From Mycteria americana (taxonomy: Eukaryota; Chordata; Aves; Ciconiiformes; Ciconiidae): a DNA stretch of 64,000 nt. The stretch's first letter is position 1; each line of letters begins with the position of its first letter. A program made the translations under genes and the position numbers. Positions 12,301-39,200 of this stretch are shown piece by piece. Location of the stretch: positions 18,810,501-18,874,500 of the forward strand of contig NC_134377.1 in the NCBI RefSeq assembly GCF_035582795.1, given 5' to 3'. The notes under the pieces were generated by a model. The model made no database searches. It saw only the letters and a program-made list of their open reading frames with translations, and was not told the origin of the DNA.

Positions 12301-15300
12301 CCATATGATACTGTTCACTGGAGGTACACGGCCGTTTGTCTGAGGTGCAATGTGTCTTCCCTCCAGGTACTGGCATGGAGATAACTTGCCTTTTGACGGG
12401 CCTGGAGGGATCCTGGCACACGCGTTCTTCCCCAAGACACACCGGGAGGGAGATGTCCATTTTGACTATGACGAGACCTGGACGATTGGGAACAACCTGG
12501 GTACAGTACCATTTCAGGGGGAGCTGTGGACGCTCCAGGATGCTTATCAGGGCACTTGGAAATGATTCAGTTGCGGTGTGAACAGGGACCCTGTAAAACT
12601 GAGAGGCAGCAATCATTTTTGAGGTGTGCATTGTTGTCTCCTACCACTCACAACCCTTCTGGTAGTATTCAGGTCTTTTCTTGTCACCCTTCAGCCACAC
12701 CAAAGCCTGTGTCCAGCACCAGGACCCTGGTTTCCCAGTGGGCTCCCCCTGTGCGGGGGGAGCAAGAGGGACACATCTGAGAGACAGCTCCTCTGCCCAG
12801 CCACGCGCCCTGCCACTTGGCAATTGCACCCAGCATTGGCAGGAGCCGTTAGAAATAAAGCAGGGAAGGGATGAAGGAAAACTGAGGCTCAAGCACTGGC
12901 TGACACAGTTGTCTTCCAAAGGACAGCCTCAGCCCCAGTCCTTGCATGCACTGTTCACCGCCTGCCCGCAAAGTATTTTCTCTTTGAACAAGTCCATAAA
13001 GGGAAACCACCCAGGCTCCAGCTCTGCCCCTGTGGCCTGGGAATGCTCTGAGCATAAACAACACCACATCGAGTGAAGACTCTTTTTTTCTTTTCTTTTT
13101 TTTTTTTTTTTTTTTGCTAATAATAGATCCAAGCTGGTAGCTCTCTGCTTGGGCACTCAGGGTCTGGTGTCACAGTATCTCATGAGATACTGCAGTACTG
13201 CCTGGGACCATCTGAATCAGTGCCCAAAGCATCAGTTTCTGCAAGACCCACCAAAATTAACCCAGGTCAGCCCCTCCTCCTCCTTCCCAGTTTATGTACA
13301 GGGACCAAGACACAATCACAAATCCTAAGTTAAACCCCTGCCTCTCTGGGGTTTCCCAAACATTTTGTCCACATCGATGTTCAGGGCTCAGATGGGCTCC
13401 CCCGAAGTCCACTTTATTGCCAGTTGTATGCCAACTTGAGTCTCTGCGTGGGGCACAGGACTGCTATGTCTCCAACCCTGTTCATGCTGACCCAAAACAA
13501 GAACCACAGAGCGCCAGATCTTTCTGCAGAAGCGTTTCTGCTCCTTAGGGAAGGGTGATATCCGCTGTTTTTCACCCGCTGTTTGGGCTGCCTGTGTTGT
13601 TGAAGAATTTCCTACATTCTCCCACAAAGACAGTGTTGGACGCAAACCAGGAACTGAAAATGGATGCCAGTTCCCATCAGAATCCAGCCCTATTCCATGG
13701 CCCTTTTTTCCCCGCTATGTCTTCCATAAATAAATGTTGTAAAAGCTCTTTGCAGCTAATTGCCATTTAATATGCTGAAAAGAGCTTTACGATATAAACA
13801 TGGATAAATCCTTATCTCAGCTCTCAGTGAGATGGGGAAATCCTTAGCCTCATTTTACAGATGGGAGAGCAGAAGTATGAGGAGGGCTAAGGTGTGCCCT
13901 GGGGTCACCCCAGAGCCATGCAGGAAGCAGGACTCCATGTGGAAGACTTTCTGCGAGGGACACAGTGATGCTCCCCAGCACAGCTCCTTCAGGCGTGCTG
14001 TTGATCACCTACCCCAGAGAATCTGACAATAGCACAGCCGATCTGCCAACGCTGGAAAGCATCAAGTGAGGAGCCTGCCAAACTAAACAGAAGTGTCTGA
14101 AAGTTTGCAATAAATTACTGACATAGAAATCCCACTTTCTCAGCTGACCTAGATGTGTCGATTTAATTGGGTCAGTGCTGTGCAAATTCATCGCTTCAAT
14201 GTAAAGCTGACTAGTGGAGGAAGACAAGGGCTCGCCTTCCCCTCCACCCTTCCCAGGCTTTCCTCCCAGCTGCATCCCCCCTGTCCCTCCCCGTCCCATC
14301 CCAGTGCTGAGAAGTGACCTGCTACCCTGGAGCCAGCAGGGAAATCCTGCTTGGAGCAGCAAGGCTGGCTGACTCACATCCCTGCCTTTCTCATCACTTG
14401 GGCTGCAGCTTGGAGGATTTCTGGCTGAAGGCGAGTGAATGAATATGCTGGGACTTGTCAACAAACAGTCCTGCTCACAAGCTTTGCAGCTTAATATGCC
14501 TCTCTTCCAGCTTTCCCTGAAATTTATCACCTTCAAAAAGGATCTATTGGAAGCTACATAACACCTGTCAAATGACACATTTTCGCATACTGAAATCCAC
14601 TTTTCCCCCTCTCCTTTTCTAGACACTCCAAGGTCACGTATTCCTAAAACATGATCTCCCATAAATCTGCTTGAGTCTGGTGAAGAAGACCCAGGCCTTG
14701 ACATTGGATAATTTTTTATGGATTTATTTCTAAATGTCACCTTCTTGCTACAGTCCACACGCAAACAATAAATGAGCTCCCTCTGCTGTCTGTGTGACAA
14801 CAGCCATTAGCAAGTTTTAATGCCAGAGCATTCCCTCGCTGACACTGGTATCTTCCACAGTGGATGTGATCTAAACGGGACCTGATATGCTGCAGCTGTA
14901 GCCAACAAATGCTGCAAGGCTGGGTGGACATAAACCCAACCTTACCACCCTGCCACCTATGTCTATGGGCCAGACTTCCTTCTCTGTGCAAATTTCTCTT
15001 TTCCAAAAGCACGTGGAAAACCCTTTTCTTCCTGGTAGCCGATGAGGTGCAGGAGCCCCTGGCGACAGAATTACAAATTACCAACATGCCCAGGCTAATA
15101 CCTGAGTGTATGAATTCACTCACGGTGCTCCTGAACCAGTGGATCCCTTAATTATGCCCTTTGACTCCTTAAAAAATGCACACGCAGCGTAGAGCTACAC
15201 GGGAGAAGTCTGGGAACAACAACCTGCAAGCACTGTAATGGAGGTGGATTTTTCTTGCCTCGCATTGGGCTCCTACAACATACCTCAGTGTATTGCCAGT

Positions 15301-18300
15301 GGCTGATAATTGGTAGAAGTGAGCCTAGGAGGCAGGCGTCCTCTCTGCAGGCATGGCTTGCCCGTCGCACACAAGCAGGCAAAAGCATCTCCCATCTCTT
15401 CCCTTTGCAGGCACTGACCTCCTCCAAGTGGCTGCTCATGAGTTTGGCCATGTCCTGGGCCTGCAGCACACAGCTATCTCCAAGTCACTGATGTCTCCTT
15501 TCTACATCTTCCGCTACCCTCTAAGCCTGAGTGAGGATGACAAGCAAGGTATCCAGTACCTCTACGGGAAACCCAAACTGGATCCTGACCCAACGCCAAC
15601 TCAGCCAGCAGAACTGCCCCAGCCAGACCTTGAAACAAATGAGATCACCAACGTGGAGGTGAGTGAACAGCCTGTCTGTGTCCTTCTCTAACACCACAGC
15701 TTGTTCCCAGTTGCTGGGACTGTCCTCGCCGTGAGGCCAGCAGCAGGCTTACACGTGGTTTGGTGTCTGTGTGTCTTCCACCCATGATGCTGAGCCCAGG
15801 TCCGGACCCCACAGCTGGCACTGCCAGCCTGGGATGTGCGGGGAGGGGATCTTTGGGCAGCATGTGCCCAACCAGAGCTGGCTGAAAGCAGGACAGTTGC
15901 CTGGACACAGGGACTTCCCGTCCGCTGAACCCGGCCTGGGCGAGGGGGGCTCCCACAAGTCCAAGCACCTGACCAGCCATGCTTTGGCAGTCTGTGCAGC
16001 CTGACACCTGCGACACAGATTTTGATGCCGCGTCCACCATTCGAGGGGAGCTGTTCTTCTTCAAGTCTTGCTATGTGTGGCGGCTTCGATCTGGAAAGCT
16101 GCAGGACGGCTACCCAGCTCTGGCCTCCCGCCACTGGCAGGGGATCCCCAGCTCTGTTGATGCCACCTTCGAGGACCCTCTGGGCAATATCTGGTTTTTC
16201 CAAGGTAAGAGCTGGACTGGGATCAGACGGCTCGGAAATGCATCTCCTTTACTGAGGGGTATTCAGGACCCAACAAGTTCCTGGGAGGATAAACTTTCTG
16301 GGTGTCCTCAGCAATCCAGTGATCCTTGTTATTTGTTTCCTCCTCTGTTTAGTTGAAACTTTTTAGCAGATATTGAGGGGGAAGAGAGAAGGAGGAGTCA
16401 CTTTTACTTTAGACACCGCCAAGATATGCCATTCTCCTCCTCTGGAACACAAACGTTTGTTTTGAGCCTCTGCCCTGGCAATGCTGCTGGCAGAGGAGGA
16501 AGAAGGAAACACTCGCTCCATCCCCCAGCTGTCCTGGGAAGCACAGTGCCAGAAGAGAGCCCCAGACACTTTCACAGGTTGTGAAACTCCTGAGCCTGTG
16601 CTGCCTACAGGGAGCCTGTGTGCAGAGCCAGGCAACCTCCTGTCACCATGAGGATTAAAAACCAATCACCCATGGGGGCCCAAAGCTCCTCCTGGCCATC
16701 TCTGGAGTTCAAGACCAGCAACAACCCCTGTTTCAGCTCCACTGTTTTCTTTAAAGCTCTTTGCAAGTGTAAATTTAATAGTGGGAATGCAGAATGATGC
16801 AGGTACCCAGCTGCCCTGGGTGTGCACGCCCCGTCTGTGCACCGTGAGACCGAGTACCACAAAGTACCCCACGCAGCCCTGCAGGCAGTGTTCCTGCATA
16901 AACAGATTACTTAGCACCTGACCTGCACACAAGGACTTACAGTGCTAAAATTGGCAGGCTCCTACCATGAGTTAAAATGAGATAAGGGGAAAGTATTACA
17001 TGCTGTAGGCTAATTACAGAGATTCCTATTTTAGTCTAATCTGGAAATATGCTTCCAGACTCTATTTCAGCTTGGCAACTTCTTCCTGGTTTCTGTAGCT
17101 TGCTCCTTTACAGCCGGATGCCCCCTTTATGCCTATGCATGCCCACATATGTTCTCCTCCAAGAGCTGGGACTGCAGGGTAGAAGCTGGTCCCTCCAGCC
17201 AAGTCTTTTAGTATAACTTCCACAAATAGAGAAAAGACAGCTGCTAAAACAGTCCTCCTCATCCCACCACTGACACACTCTGGGTTGGACCGAGGTGGAA
17301 AGTCAGCTCCTCACGCTGCCGGCACTTTGGGTGCCCATCAGTGACAGTGTCCATGACACTGGTGGGGTTTTTGCCCCTCAGACACAGCTTTCCCTGGGAG
17401 CTCTACCAAGGCACCAGCTCCAGTTGAATGTTTCACCGCTGAGTTATCAGACACTGAAGAGCTTCTGAACCCTTGTCTCCCTTTTCTGTCTCCTCTCCAG
17501 ATTCTCAGTACTGGATTTACGATGGTGAGAGACAGGTATCTGGTCCCACCCCGACTGTGGAGCTGGGCCTCCCTGCATCCCCTGTGCAGGCAGCTCTGGT
17601 GTGGGGGGCTGAGAAAAACAAGATCTACATCTTCAGTGGAGGCAACTACTGGCGCTTCAACCCTCACACCCGCCAGGTGGACAACATCTACCCCCGGACC
17701 ATGGCCGACTGGCGTGGCGTCCCGCAGGAGATCGACGCGGCTTTTCAGGATGAGTTTGGTCAGTGCAGCAGTGACGTGGCCTTCTCTGGGGTGGGCACTC
17801 CGGCTGACACCACTGCCCAGCTGGAAGAACTGGGCAGATTTAGACATTTGGTAGCAGTGGATGCTTCCCAGCTATAGCACATGCCATATAGTGTATAAAG
17901 AGAGAGGCAGCTCCCTCCAGTGGGTAGGGAACTGAGACTTCTCCCATAAAAGTGAGAAGTTTTGTCATTATTAATTGCAACAATCAGCAGTTAAGTGTTT
18001 GATAGCTAGAATTCAAACTTCTGACCAAGAAATGGTCACAGAGTCCTATGCAGCCGTTACTGCTCATGACAGAAAAAGTGATGAGAAAACAGCAGAAACA
18101 CTGCTCGCGCTTCAGCCTAGGCAGCTGTCCTGAATGAACGGGCTGCTTTTGGTATTGCCTAGTCCTCCCAGATGTGCCCCATGTTGAAGACAGTATGGCA
18201 GTGCCACAGAAACACTGAGGACAGCCAGGGTGCTTGGGATGACAGGAGTGGTGACTGCCTCTCTCCTCCCAAAGAACGGCTCCCCACTGCTGCCAGAGCC

Positions 18301-18803
18301 TAAATCCCAGAGCAACTTCCCAGCTGTAACAGATGCTCTGCAGCAGGTCTTCACAAGCTCCCTCTCATAGGCCCTGTTCAGGTCCTAGACATCCTCTGCC
18401 CTCTCAGGGCTGGGCCACTACCTGGCTACGGCATATTTAAAACCACTAGGAATATAAAATAAAATCCTGATTACTCACCCATCAAAACTAAAACAGTGTA
18501 AGCTGCAAACCTGAGTTCAAGTGAAATGAATGTAGCAGCATCTCCTGCCTCTTCCAGGCTATCTTTTGGTACTGCACATGCTGCAGCGTGTTAGCTAGAC
18601 AAAATGCTAGGAAAGAGCTCAGAGCTGCGCAAACCCTGTCTCTCCTAACCCTTCCTCTCTCACCTACAGGCTTTGCCTATTTCCTGAGAGGCCGAGATTA
18701 CTGGAAGTTCGATCCAGTCCAGGTGAAAGTGCTGGAGGGCTACCCACGCCAGATCAGCCAGGACTTCTTCAGCTGTACACCTTCCTCCAACTCCTTCAGA
18801 TGA
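367..18803 (+). CDS. MMP11: Matrix metalloproteinase-11 (stromelysin-3), eight coding exons
   Basis: Secreted zinc endopeptidase of the matrixin family, normally made by stroma during tissue remodelling. Coding exons: 367-459, 9672-9922, 11186-11329, 12367-12500, 15411-15658, 16000-16204, 17501-17758, 18670-18803. All junctions are GT-AG and in phase, giving 488 aa, the length I recall for human MMP11. Features in order: Ala/Leu-rich signal peptide (about 1-24); a short propeptide with cysteine switch PRCGVPD (Cys79); furin site RNRQKR (94-99), diagnostic of MMP11 because it allows activation inside the secretory pathway; catalytic zinc motif [11 protein letters not shown] (217-227) with Met-turn LMSPF; linker; four-bladed hemopexin domain closed by Cys294 and Cys480. 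An in-frame ATG at 340 would add nine residues. The ATG at 367 fits the promoter spacing and the family length better. Confidence 0.96.
3067..3098. repeat. Perfect tandem duplication of 16 bp
   Basis: GGGAAAGTATCTGTGC occurs twice head to tail at 3067-3082 and 3083-3098 without mismatches, inside MMP11 intron 1. It is most simply a recent slippage duplication. Confidence 0.9.
7170..7215. repeat. Imperfect tandem duplication of 23 bp
   Basis: Two adjacent 23-bp units (7170-7192 and 7193-7215) share the core GCTGTGTCCCCT and differ at two positions. They lie in MMP11 intron 1. This is a possible minisatellite seed and no function is evident. Confidence 0.85.
13081..13115. repeat. T-rich homopolymer tract
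   Basis: Thirty-five bases are almost all T with two C interruptions, inside MMP11 intron 4. No coding similarity lies beside it that would mark it as the reversed tail of a retrocopy, so I annotate it only as a simple repeat. Confidence 0.85.
13831..13940 (+). repeat. Possible MIR-type SINE remnant
   Basis: The stretch reads GATGGGGAAAT, then CCTCATTTTACAGATGGGAG, and later GGGGTCACCCCAGAGCCATGCAGG. This follows the recalled core order of MIR elements (cattttacagatgagg, then aaggtcac, then gcagagcc), with many differences as expected for an ancient copy. MIR relics are known outside mammals at low density. It lies in MMP11 intron 4. The call is from memory of the consensus and is tentative. 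Confidence 0.45.
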
Positions 18804-32750
<13,947 letters not shown>

Positions 32751-33080
32751 TCTTCCTGTTGTGATACTGTGCTCTTCCTACAGACTTTATCCCTACTCCT
32801 TCCCCAAATGGATCTAGGATTGGCAGGGGTCTTTCTGTCCCTGAAGGGGGGACACATTCCACTTGCCAAGAGTTCCCGGTACTGCTGACTTCTGCCCCCA
32901 TCCCCTCCACCTAAATACCACATACCAAGAATGCTGCATTAGCATGTGATCTAGCTGAGACCTGTGGCAGCTGTTGGAGCCCTTATATACCTGTGTGTGG
33001 ACAGCATAAAGATTCTTTTGTATAGGTGCAACATGCACTATTAGGACAACTTTTTAAATAAAAGGAATGCATACTACTTA
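32751..33080 (+). terminator. SMARCB1: SMARCB1 3' UTR with AATAAA signal
   Basis: The stop TAA is at 32748-32750. The only canonical polyadenylation signal soon after is AATAAA at 33057-33062, giving a 3' UTR of about 330 nt with cleavage near 33080. Confidence 0.7.
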
Positions 33081-35700
33081 AGTTGAGTTCAGTAAGTTTG
33101 AATGAATAGTGAATCTTGCCATGCTTTGTGCTATTCTGGTAACTGAGCAGTCCCAGGGCCTAATATTAATGCTTTTGGGTATAATGCTGAACACTCATAT
33201 GCTGAACACTCACATGCATTCAGTTTTCCAGAAGCATGGTGGAAACTGAGTGCTTTACTTCAACAGATAAAACAGCCTGAAACCTTTTGCTGTAGGGGAA
33301 AGTGAGAACGAGACTTAAAACTGGAAGAAGCAAACGACTCTCTAAAGGAGTGGTCTGTTACCACACTTGGTGCAATCTGTAATGAACTCGGTGAGGTGTT
33401 CAGCGGGCTTACTCAACAAGGATAGAACAGTTTAACTGAAGCTACAACCTTAACATTCATTTCTGTCAGATGTCAACCTGGTGTGTGGTGAACCCTTTTT
33501 TTCTGTGAAGGCTGCATCTGGAAAACAACAGTCTCTGAACTGGTACAAAAGTTGAAGCCTGCAATCACTGAGACTGCAGCTTCTCTTCAGCGAGTGGCTT
33601 TGCTGTGGTCATTGTCAGCCCACGTAGCTGCCAGTTACAGTGCACAGAGCACCCAAAGCAAAGTGGGTGTCTTAAATACCCTTGGCACTGTAGTGTCAGG
33701 ATTTTGCAACCCTGGAAACAACCTGTCTTTCCCTGGGGAGTTTAAAAACAGAAAATCCATTGAAGTGAGATTAAAAAAATTCAAGCTTGCTTAAAACAAC
33801 TAATTAGAATCTACCTTGCTGTTGAGGTACACCAGCTCTTTGATAGAGTTCCTGCCATTCACTGCCAGAACTGATGAGTGTTGCAAGGAGGGCAGATTTT
33901 GCTGGCAGCCTGACAGTCATGTTCAGGCCTTTGTGATAAAGCCAATAGGTTTTACAATCCTTGCTGATCCACCCACACTGCTAGCACAGTCAAAAAACCA
34001 CTTTCTGGCCTTAATTTATGTTTAAACTTGAGTAATAGCAGAGCCAGTTCTGATTCCTGGGTGGGAGGGAACTTTTTCCAGATGTTAGTCTGCAGAAACC
34101 AAAACCTTGCAATTTAGCAATAATATTATTGCAGTCTTATCCTAGGCTCCTGTGCCAGAGTGGTACTCTATCCATTATTCCTTATTAGAGAGGTTGAAAG
34201 GTTATTTCAGCAAAACAAAACCTGGGACTCCTGCTGCATCTTAGCCTCCCATGTAGAATGCGTATTTTGCCTCATGGACATAAAAACTCCAACTCTTCCT
34301 GAGAACACTTCAGCCTCTCTTTGTTATGATCAGGTACTTCTGCAAGCAGCCTCTTCAGGGAATTTGACCAAAAACAAGCATGAAACTGCTGTAGCCTTAA
34401 ACTAGCATCTGTGGTGCCATTTTTGAATTGCTGTGAAGCTTGTGGTTACCTAATCCTAAAGTTCATAACAAGGCACGGACACACAAGGACTGCAGCTTCT
34501 GTAGCAGGTTTACAAGTACCTCCCTCTGCTTCTCAAGCCCCAAAGAGGCTGTAGGAAATGTCCCTCCCAAGCAGCCAGGGGCAAGGCAGGACAGTGCAGG
34601 GGGCCAGGTCCCAGAAAGACGAGAACTTCAGCCAGCTTTCTCCGTGTATTAGGACCACTAGGGAACAGCTTTCTTGCTCTATAATCGCAACTCCTTAGGT
34701 TAATCTAGTACCCTAGCTAAAAGCGTAGCCCAGCATGTGCATTTCAAAGTCCCATCTTGGAAGCAGTTTAAAACCAGAACATCTGCAGACTTTAAAGACA
34801 AACTTTCCAGGGATTGAAACACCAGCTCTGTGTTATTAGGTCATGAGCAAAGCACGCAGTAAGTACCTGTCTAGTCTGAGGCTGCTTAACTCTTAGTACC
34901 ACTGTGTCTTCTAGAACAAGATTACTATGTGTACAGTTCTTTCATCCTCTTCCTAGAGGGAAACATATGTGCAGGAAAATAGCTTGTTCAAATGAAAATG
35001 ATTTTTCATAAAAAATGTGTTTTCATGGGAATCCCACAGCAGGGGGGCAGGGGGGCTGGCACAGGCTGTGGTTCAATCTTCCTTTGCCACAAGGCTCATA
35101 TCCTATATCCCCATTCTTAATTGGATGCTGGTTACTCGCATTTCTTTGTAGTTTTAGTGGTGGTTTGCAAGCTTGTCTAGCTGAGCAGACAGCAACATTA
35201 CCAAATGCTATCCTAAGATACAATGTTTGCAGATTTGCTCCAAAGGCTTTGAGGTCTGGTACAAGCACATGTGTGTAGTGCATTAGCAAGAATAATCAAA
35301 TCCATTTAGTACAGCTGTTCATGGTAGGGACTAGCTTGTTTAGTTTTCCCCTAAATTCAGATGTCTAAGTTTCAGAACTAAGAAATTCAACAAGAGTGGA
35401 ATTACACTGCATGTGCAGACAGCCCGTATTACTAGTGTCAAGTGCTACTTCCAGTCACTGCCTGGATCAAGTGCCTAGCTCTGTCCCCTGTCCTTTCCCA
35501 GGCATCCCTTCCTCCAACTAGACACACCCCCACCCCTTCTCATACTCTGCAGTCCTGCTGACAGAAGAGGGGAAGGATATCTTCCGCTTAGCCTGAACTT
35601 TGCTTTGCCCACCAAAAATAAAAGCCCAAGCAAGCAGCCTGGCAGTTTTGAGCAAAGTCCTGATGAGTAATGGTGAATTGCTGCCTCTGCCCCCAGCAGA
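33081..35700. other. Intergenic spacer between convergent SMARCB1 and DERL3
   Basis: I see no gene, RNA gene or recognisable mobile element in this 2.6-kb spacer. A 14-15-bp direct duplication (GCTGAACACTCA type) occurs at about 33185-33215. Short open frames here look like chance. Confidence 0.6.
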
Positions 35701-35728
35701 AATGGACACACAACTGAAAAATAAAGAC

Positions 35729-35734
35729 TTTAAT
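35729..35734 (-). terminator. DERL3: Candidate DERL3 polyadenylation signal
   Basis: TTTAAT on the plus strand is ATTAAA on the minus strand, about 500 bases after the DERL3 stop at 36239-36241. No AATAAA occurs on the minus strand between the two. The call is by position only. Confidence 0.45.
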
Positions 35735-36238
35735 GTAAAGACTCTTTGGAAAGAACAACCAAAAAAGGAGTGGGGGACTTAGAGGAAAGGAAGAGGCTGA
35801 GCTGCATTCTGCCATGGTAGAGTTGGGAGTACTACCTCACTGAAAGCCCACAAAGAGGTCTCACACCAGCGAGAGCCAGGAGCATTAATTAGTCTTTGTA
35901 CAGAGGGCAAGAGTGACCTGGCATACAGCAAGTCATTAACAGCAAGAGAAGGGTAACTGGTTTAACACCCCATTTGATACTTATTCCCCCCTGGGTAACT
36001 GAGGAGCCATCACAACTTCCAGTCCCTGTCCCTAGAACACCTCTGTAAGCATTCATTGGTTCTTTTATGCAAAGCTCTGTGGAACCACTTGTTACAAGGG
36101 GAATATGGGTTACCCATACAAACAGTGAAACATTACACATTGGAATGGCAACTGGTGTTATTCCAGTAGGATCTCTGGGCCACAGCGTTAAGTCCAGCCA
36201 GAAGAGAGGAATCTGGCCACATGGAGAAGTCCCCTGTG

Positions 36239-39200
36239 TTACTGTGGATGCTGCTGCTGGTTCTGGTCTTGGTCTCTAGGTTGGTTTTCTGGACGATCCT
36301 CAGGAAGAGGGTTATAGTTGGGATCCTCTTCAGGTGTGTCAAATACCATCTTCCTGGCAAGGGACATGCCCATCCCACCAAGCAGGCAGGTTAGAAAAGT
36401 GAGCTGAGGACAACCCCCCCAGCCCTCCTAGGAACATCCTAGCCGTCCACAGGGCTTGGCTGTATGCTACAGCCTATCGCACCAGCACTAACTGTTCTTT
36501 TGCTCAGCTCAATATGTAACAATAACAAGTACCTGCTTCCTTGATCTCCAGGTCAGCTTTGATCCTCAGCATGAAGCAGAACATATTCTGCTTTCTTAAA
36601 CTACAGAAATACATCAGAAAAAAATCCTACCTGCATCTAGCATTTCCACAAGCAGTAAGAACACTCCAGTTCAACTAGCAAAGCTTAAGGTACCAGCAAC
36701 TGCTTTATGGACCCTGCGTTCATACGTATATAATGTGCAAAGTGCCAGTGCTTTCTACAGCAGAGGCATAAACTGTTGCGCTGAGGTGCTGTCAGCATGC
36801 AATTGTGTTCTATGGTCATCCCACACTGTCACAAAACAGTTTGTGATGAAAGTGACCCAGGCTGGGAAGCAACACAGCAAAGCCCAGAAAGAATCAGCTT
36901 TACTTACAGGAAGCCAGGTGTTAACAGCAACTTCTTTCCTCCAGGCTGGTTGGGGAAAACATCTTCCAAGAAATAATAGATGTGACCCACTGCAATCCCT
37001 GGGGAGAGATGCCACCAAGGTCAGGCCCAGCTATGACTCCTTTACCAGCTGAAGGAGAGCTGCTGGGAGCTCAAGCAGGATGAAGCTCCAAGAATCCCTC
37101 ATCTGTGTGCCCACACCCCAGCTCCCACCAGAGCCACCTGTGCCGCAGCACCAGAGGGCCAGGCTGTTTGCTGTGATCGATGCACAAGCAGGCAGGGAGC
37201 TTGTCAGCCTGAAGGCAGCACCAAGCACCCAGGACACCAGACACAGCACAAGTGTCAGGCAGAGCTTACCATACCCAAGTTCTGCCCCTGGGGAAGACAC
37301 AGCAAAATGCAGGTCACAGCTAAGAGCTCAGCCACAAGGCTGGCCACCCAGCAACCTCAGCCAGCTCACTTTAGGAAACCCACTATCTTAAATAAGATGA
37401 AACCAAGAGACAGTGCTAGTGCCCGAGTAGTGTCTGAGAATAGAGAGCGCTGTGGCTGCAAAGTGCCCTTGTTCCCAGCACCCGCCAGCTTTGACTTACC
37501 CAGTAAGTCAATGATGATGGAGTTGCCCAGGAGCAGAGAGAATCCCATCAGGACCCAGGGCAAGAAGGGGGCCTGGAAGTTAAGCAGCCCAAAAAAGTTC
37601 ATGCGGATATAAGGGTTCCTGCGACTCCACACGTACACCAGCATGATGGTGAAAGCCTGGCCCAGGAAAAACAGGCTGGCAAAGAGTCCAAATAGCTAGG
37701 AACTACCGAGTCAAGGAAAAAACCTACCCACCCTGTCCACCGCCTCCAGGCAGAAGAGGGTGCCTTGTGACTAGGAAACCCAGAACTACAGGCAGCTGAT
37801 CACAGCATACAAGACATTGGCCATGCCACTGAACCTTTCCTGGGCTGGCTGAGATGTAGCACCCCCCCCCGCCACATTTCCTTCCCTGCCACCCCAGAAC
37901 AAGACACTCTGTAGTGGCACGTACAGATCGCTCACTCCTTAAGCTGCTGTCTACAACCACCAGAGACCAGGGAGCTCCTATAGTCACCTCTACAAAGTGA
38001 CCACCAAAAGTGACCTTCAGAGAAGGGCCTTCACATTTTTACAGCATTTGGAACATGTGGCACATTAACAATTAGTTCACATCCAGTATCTGCCTTCTAC
38101 GGAAGAATTTCAGCAGTGAGATTGCTCTTGCAATTCACAGCCCTCTTCTACAGAGCACAAGGAGACAGCCAGAGGCAAAAAATTCCCCTGCCCTTGTTGT
38201 AGTTGGACTCCAAATCCACCTATGGCCAAGTGCATGGCTGCTGCAGGCACCTGGACACTGACTAGCCAAACACCTGAGGATGGCTGACAGCCATGAGTTC
38301 ACACAGCTTCATACAGAGCTCTGTGGGGAGAGTGGTGCTCCAAGCCATCTGCATAAGACAGCAGCAAGACATTCAGAAGAGGTTTTATGCTTGGGAGGGA
38401 GATATTTCTCCCCATCAGACTATTTTGTCCTACAATAAAAGAAATTCTTAAGATGCGTGATGGTATCTCCAGCCACTGACAGGTTGCAAGGACAAAGTGC
38501 TGTGCCCACACTGCCTGACGTGCTGACGGCAGACAGTATGTGGGCACCCCACTCCTTGTCCTTATGGCTCTGTGTTCTTCTCTTCAGCTGCAGCTTGGTT
38601 TTCTGAGCCAGCCTCATGCCAATGGTGGAGCACTGCAGTGTGCTCCACCCCCCAGAGCTCAGACACAGTTGCCCTAGCGCAGCTGGACAGTTTCTCACAG
38701 AGCATAACAAGGGGCTTCCTTTCAGGCTGAGCTTCCCGAGCACACTGCCACATGTCCTCTTCTGGGATCAGGCAGCCCATCCCCTTGCCAGGTGCATCAG
38801 CACTTCCACAGACACCAACACAAGTACAGGCAGCTTTTCCTGTATTTTGCTTCCGCTCTAAGCATACTGGGAGAGGCACAGACCAAGACACAAGGGTGGG
38901 CAAGACAAGGAGTACAAGCTGTGCCACACAGCCAGAAGTTGCCCCTCCACCGCATGCTCAGCAGAGCTCTCCCAAGCCTCAGGACATGAGCCTGGCAGGC
39001 CTGGGGCACAACGAGGCTCTCTGCACCATTGCACCAAGAAGGTTCACAAGCCAGCTCTCCTGGTCAGCAGGCAGGTACCTGCTACAGACCACACAATACA
39101 GCCAGGATACAGAGCGCCAGCAGACAAGTCCCACACTATCCACAGCATCTCAGAAGACACCAAAGAGCCTCAACCAACTCAAAAGGATACTGTCATGAGA

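Noticed and set aside
13081-13115. T run as the tail of a minus-strand retrocopy
   Set aside because: No coding similarity, target duplication or element body is visible next to it.
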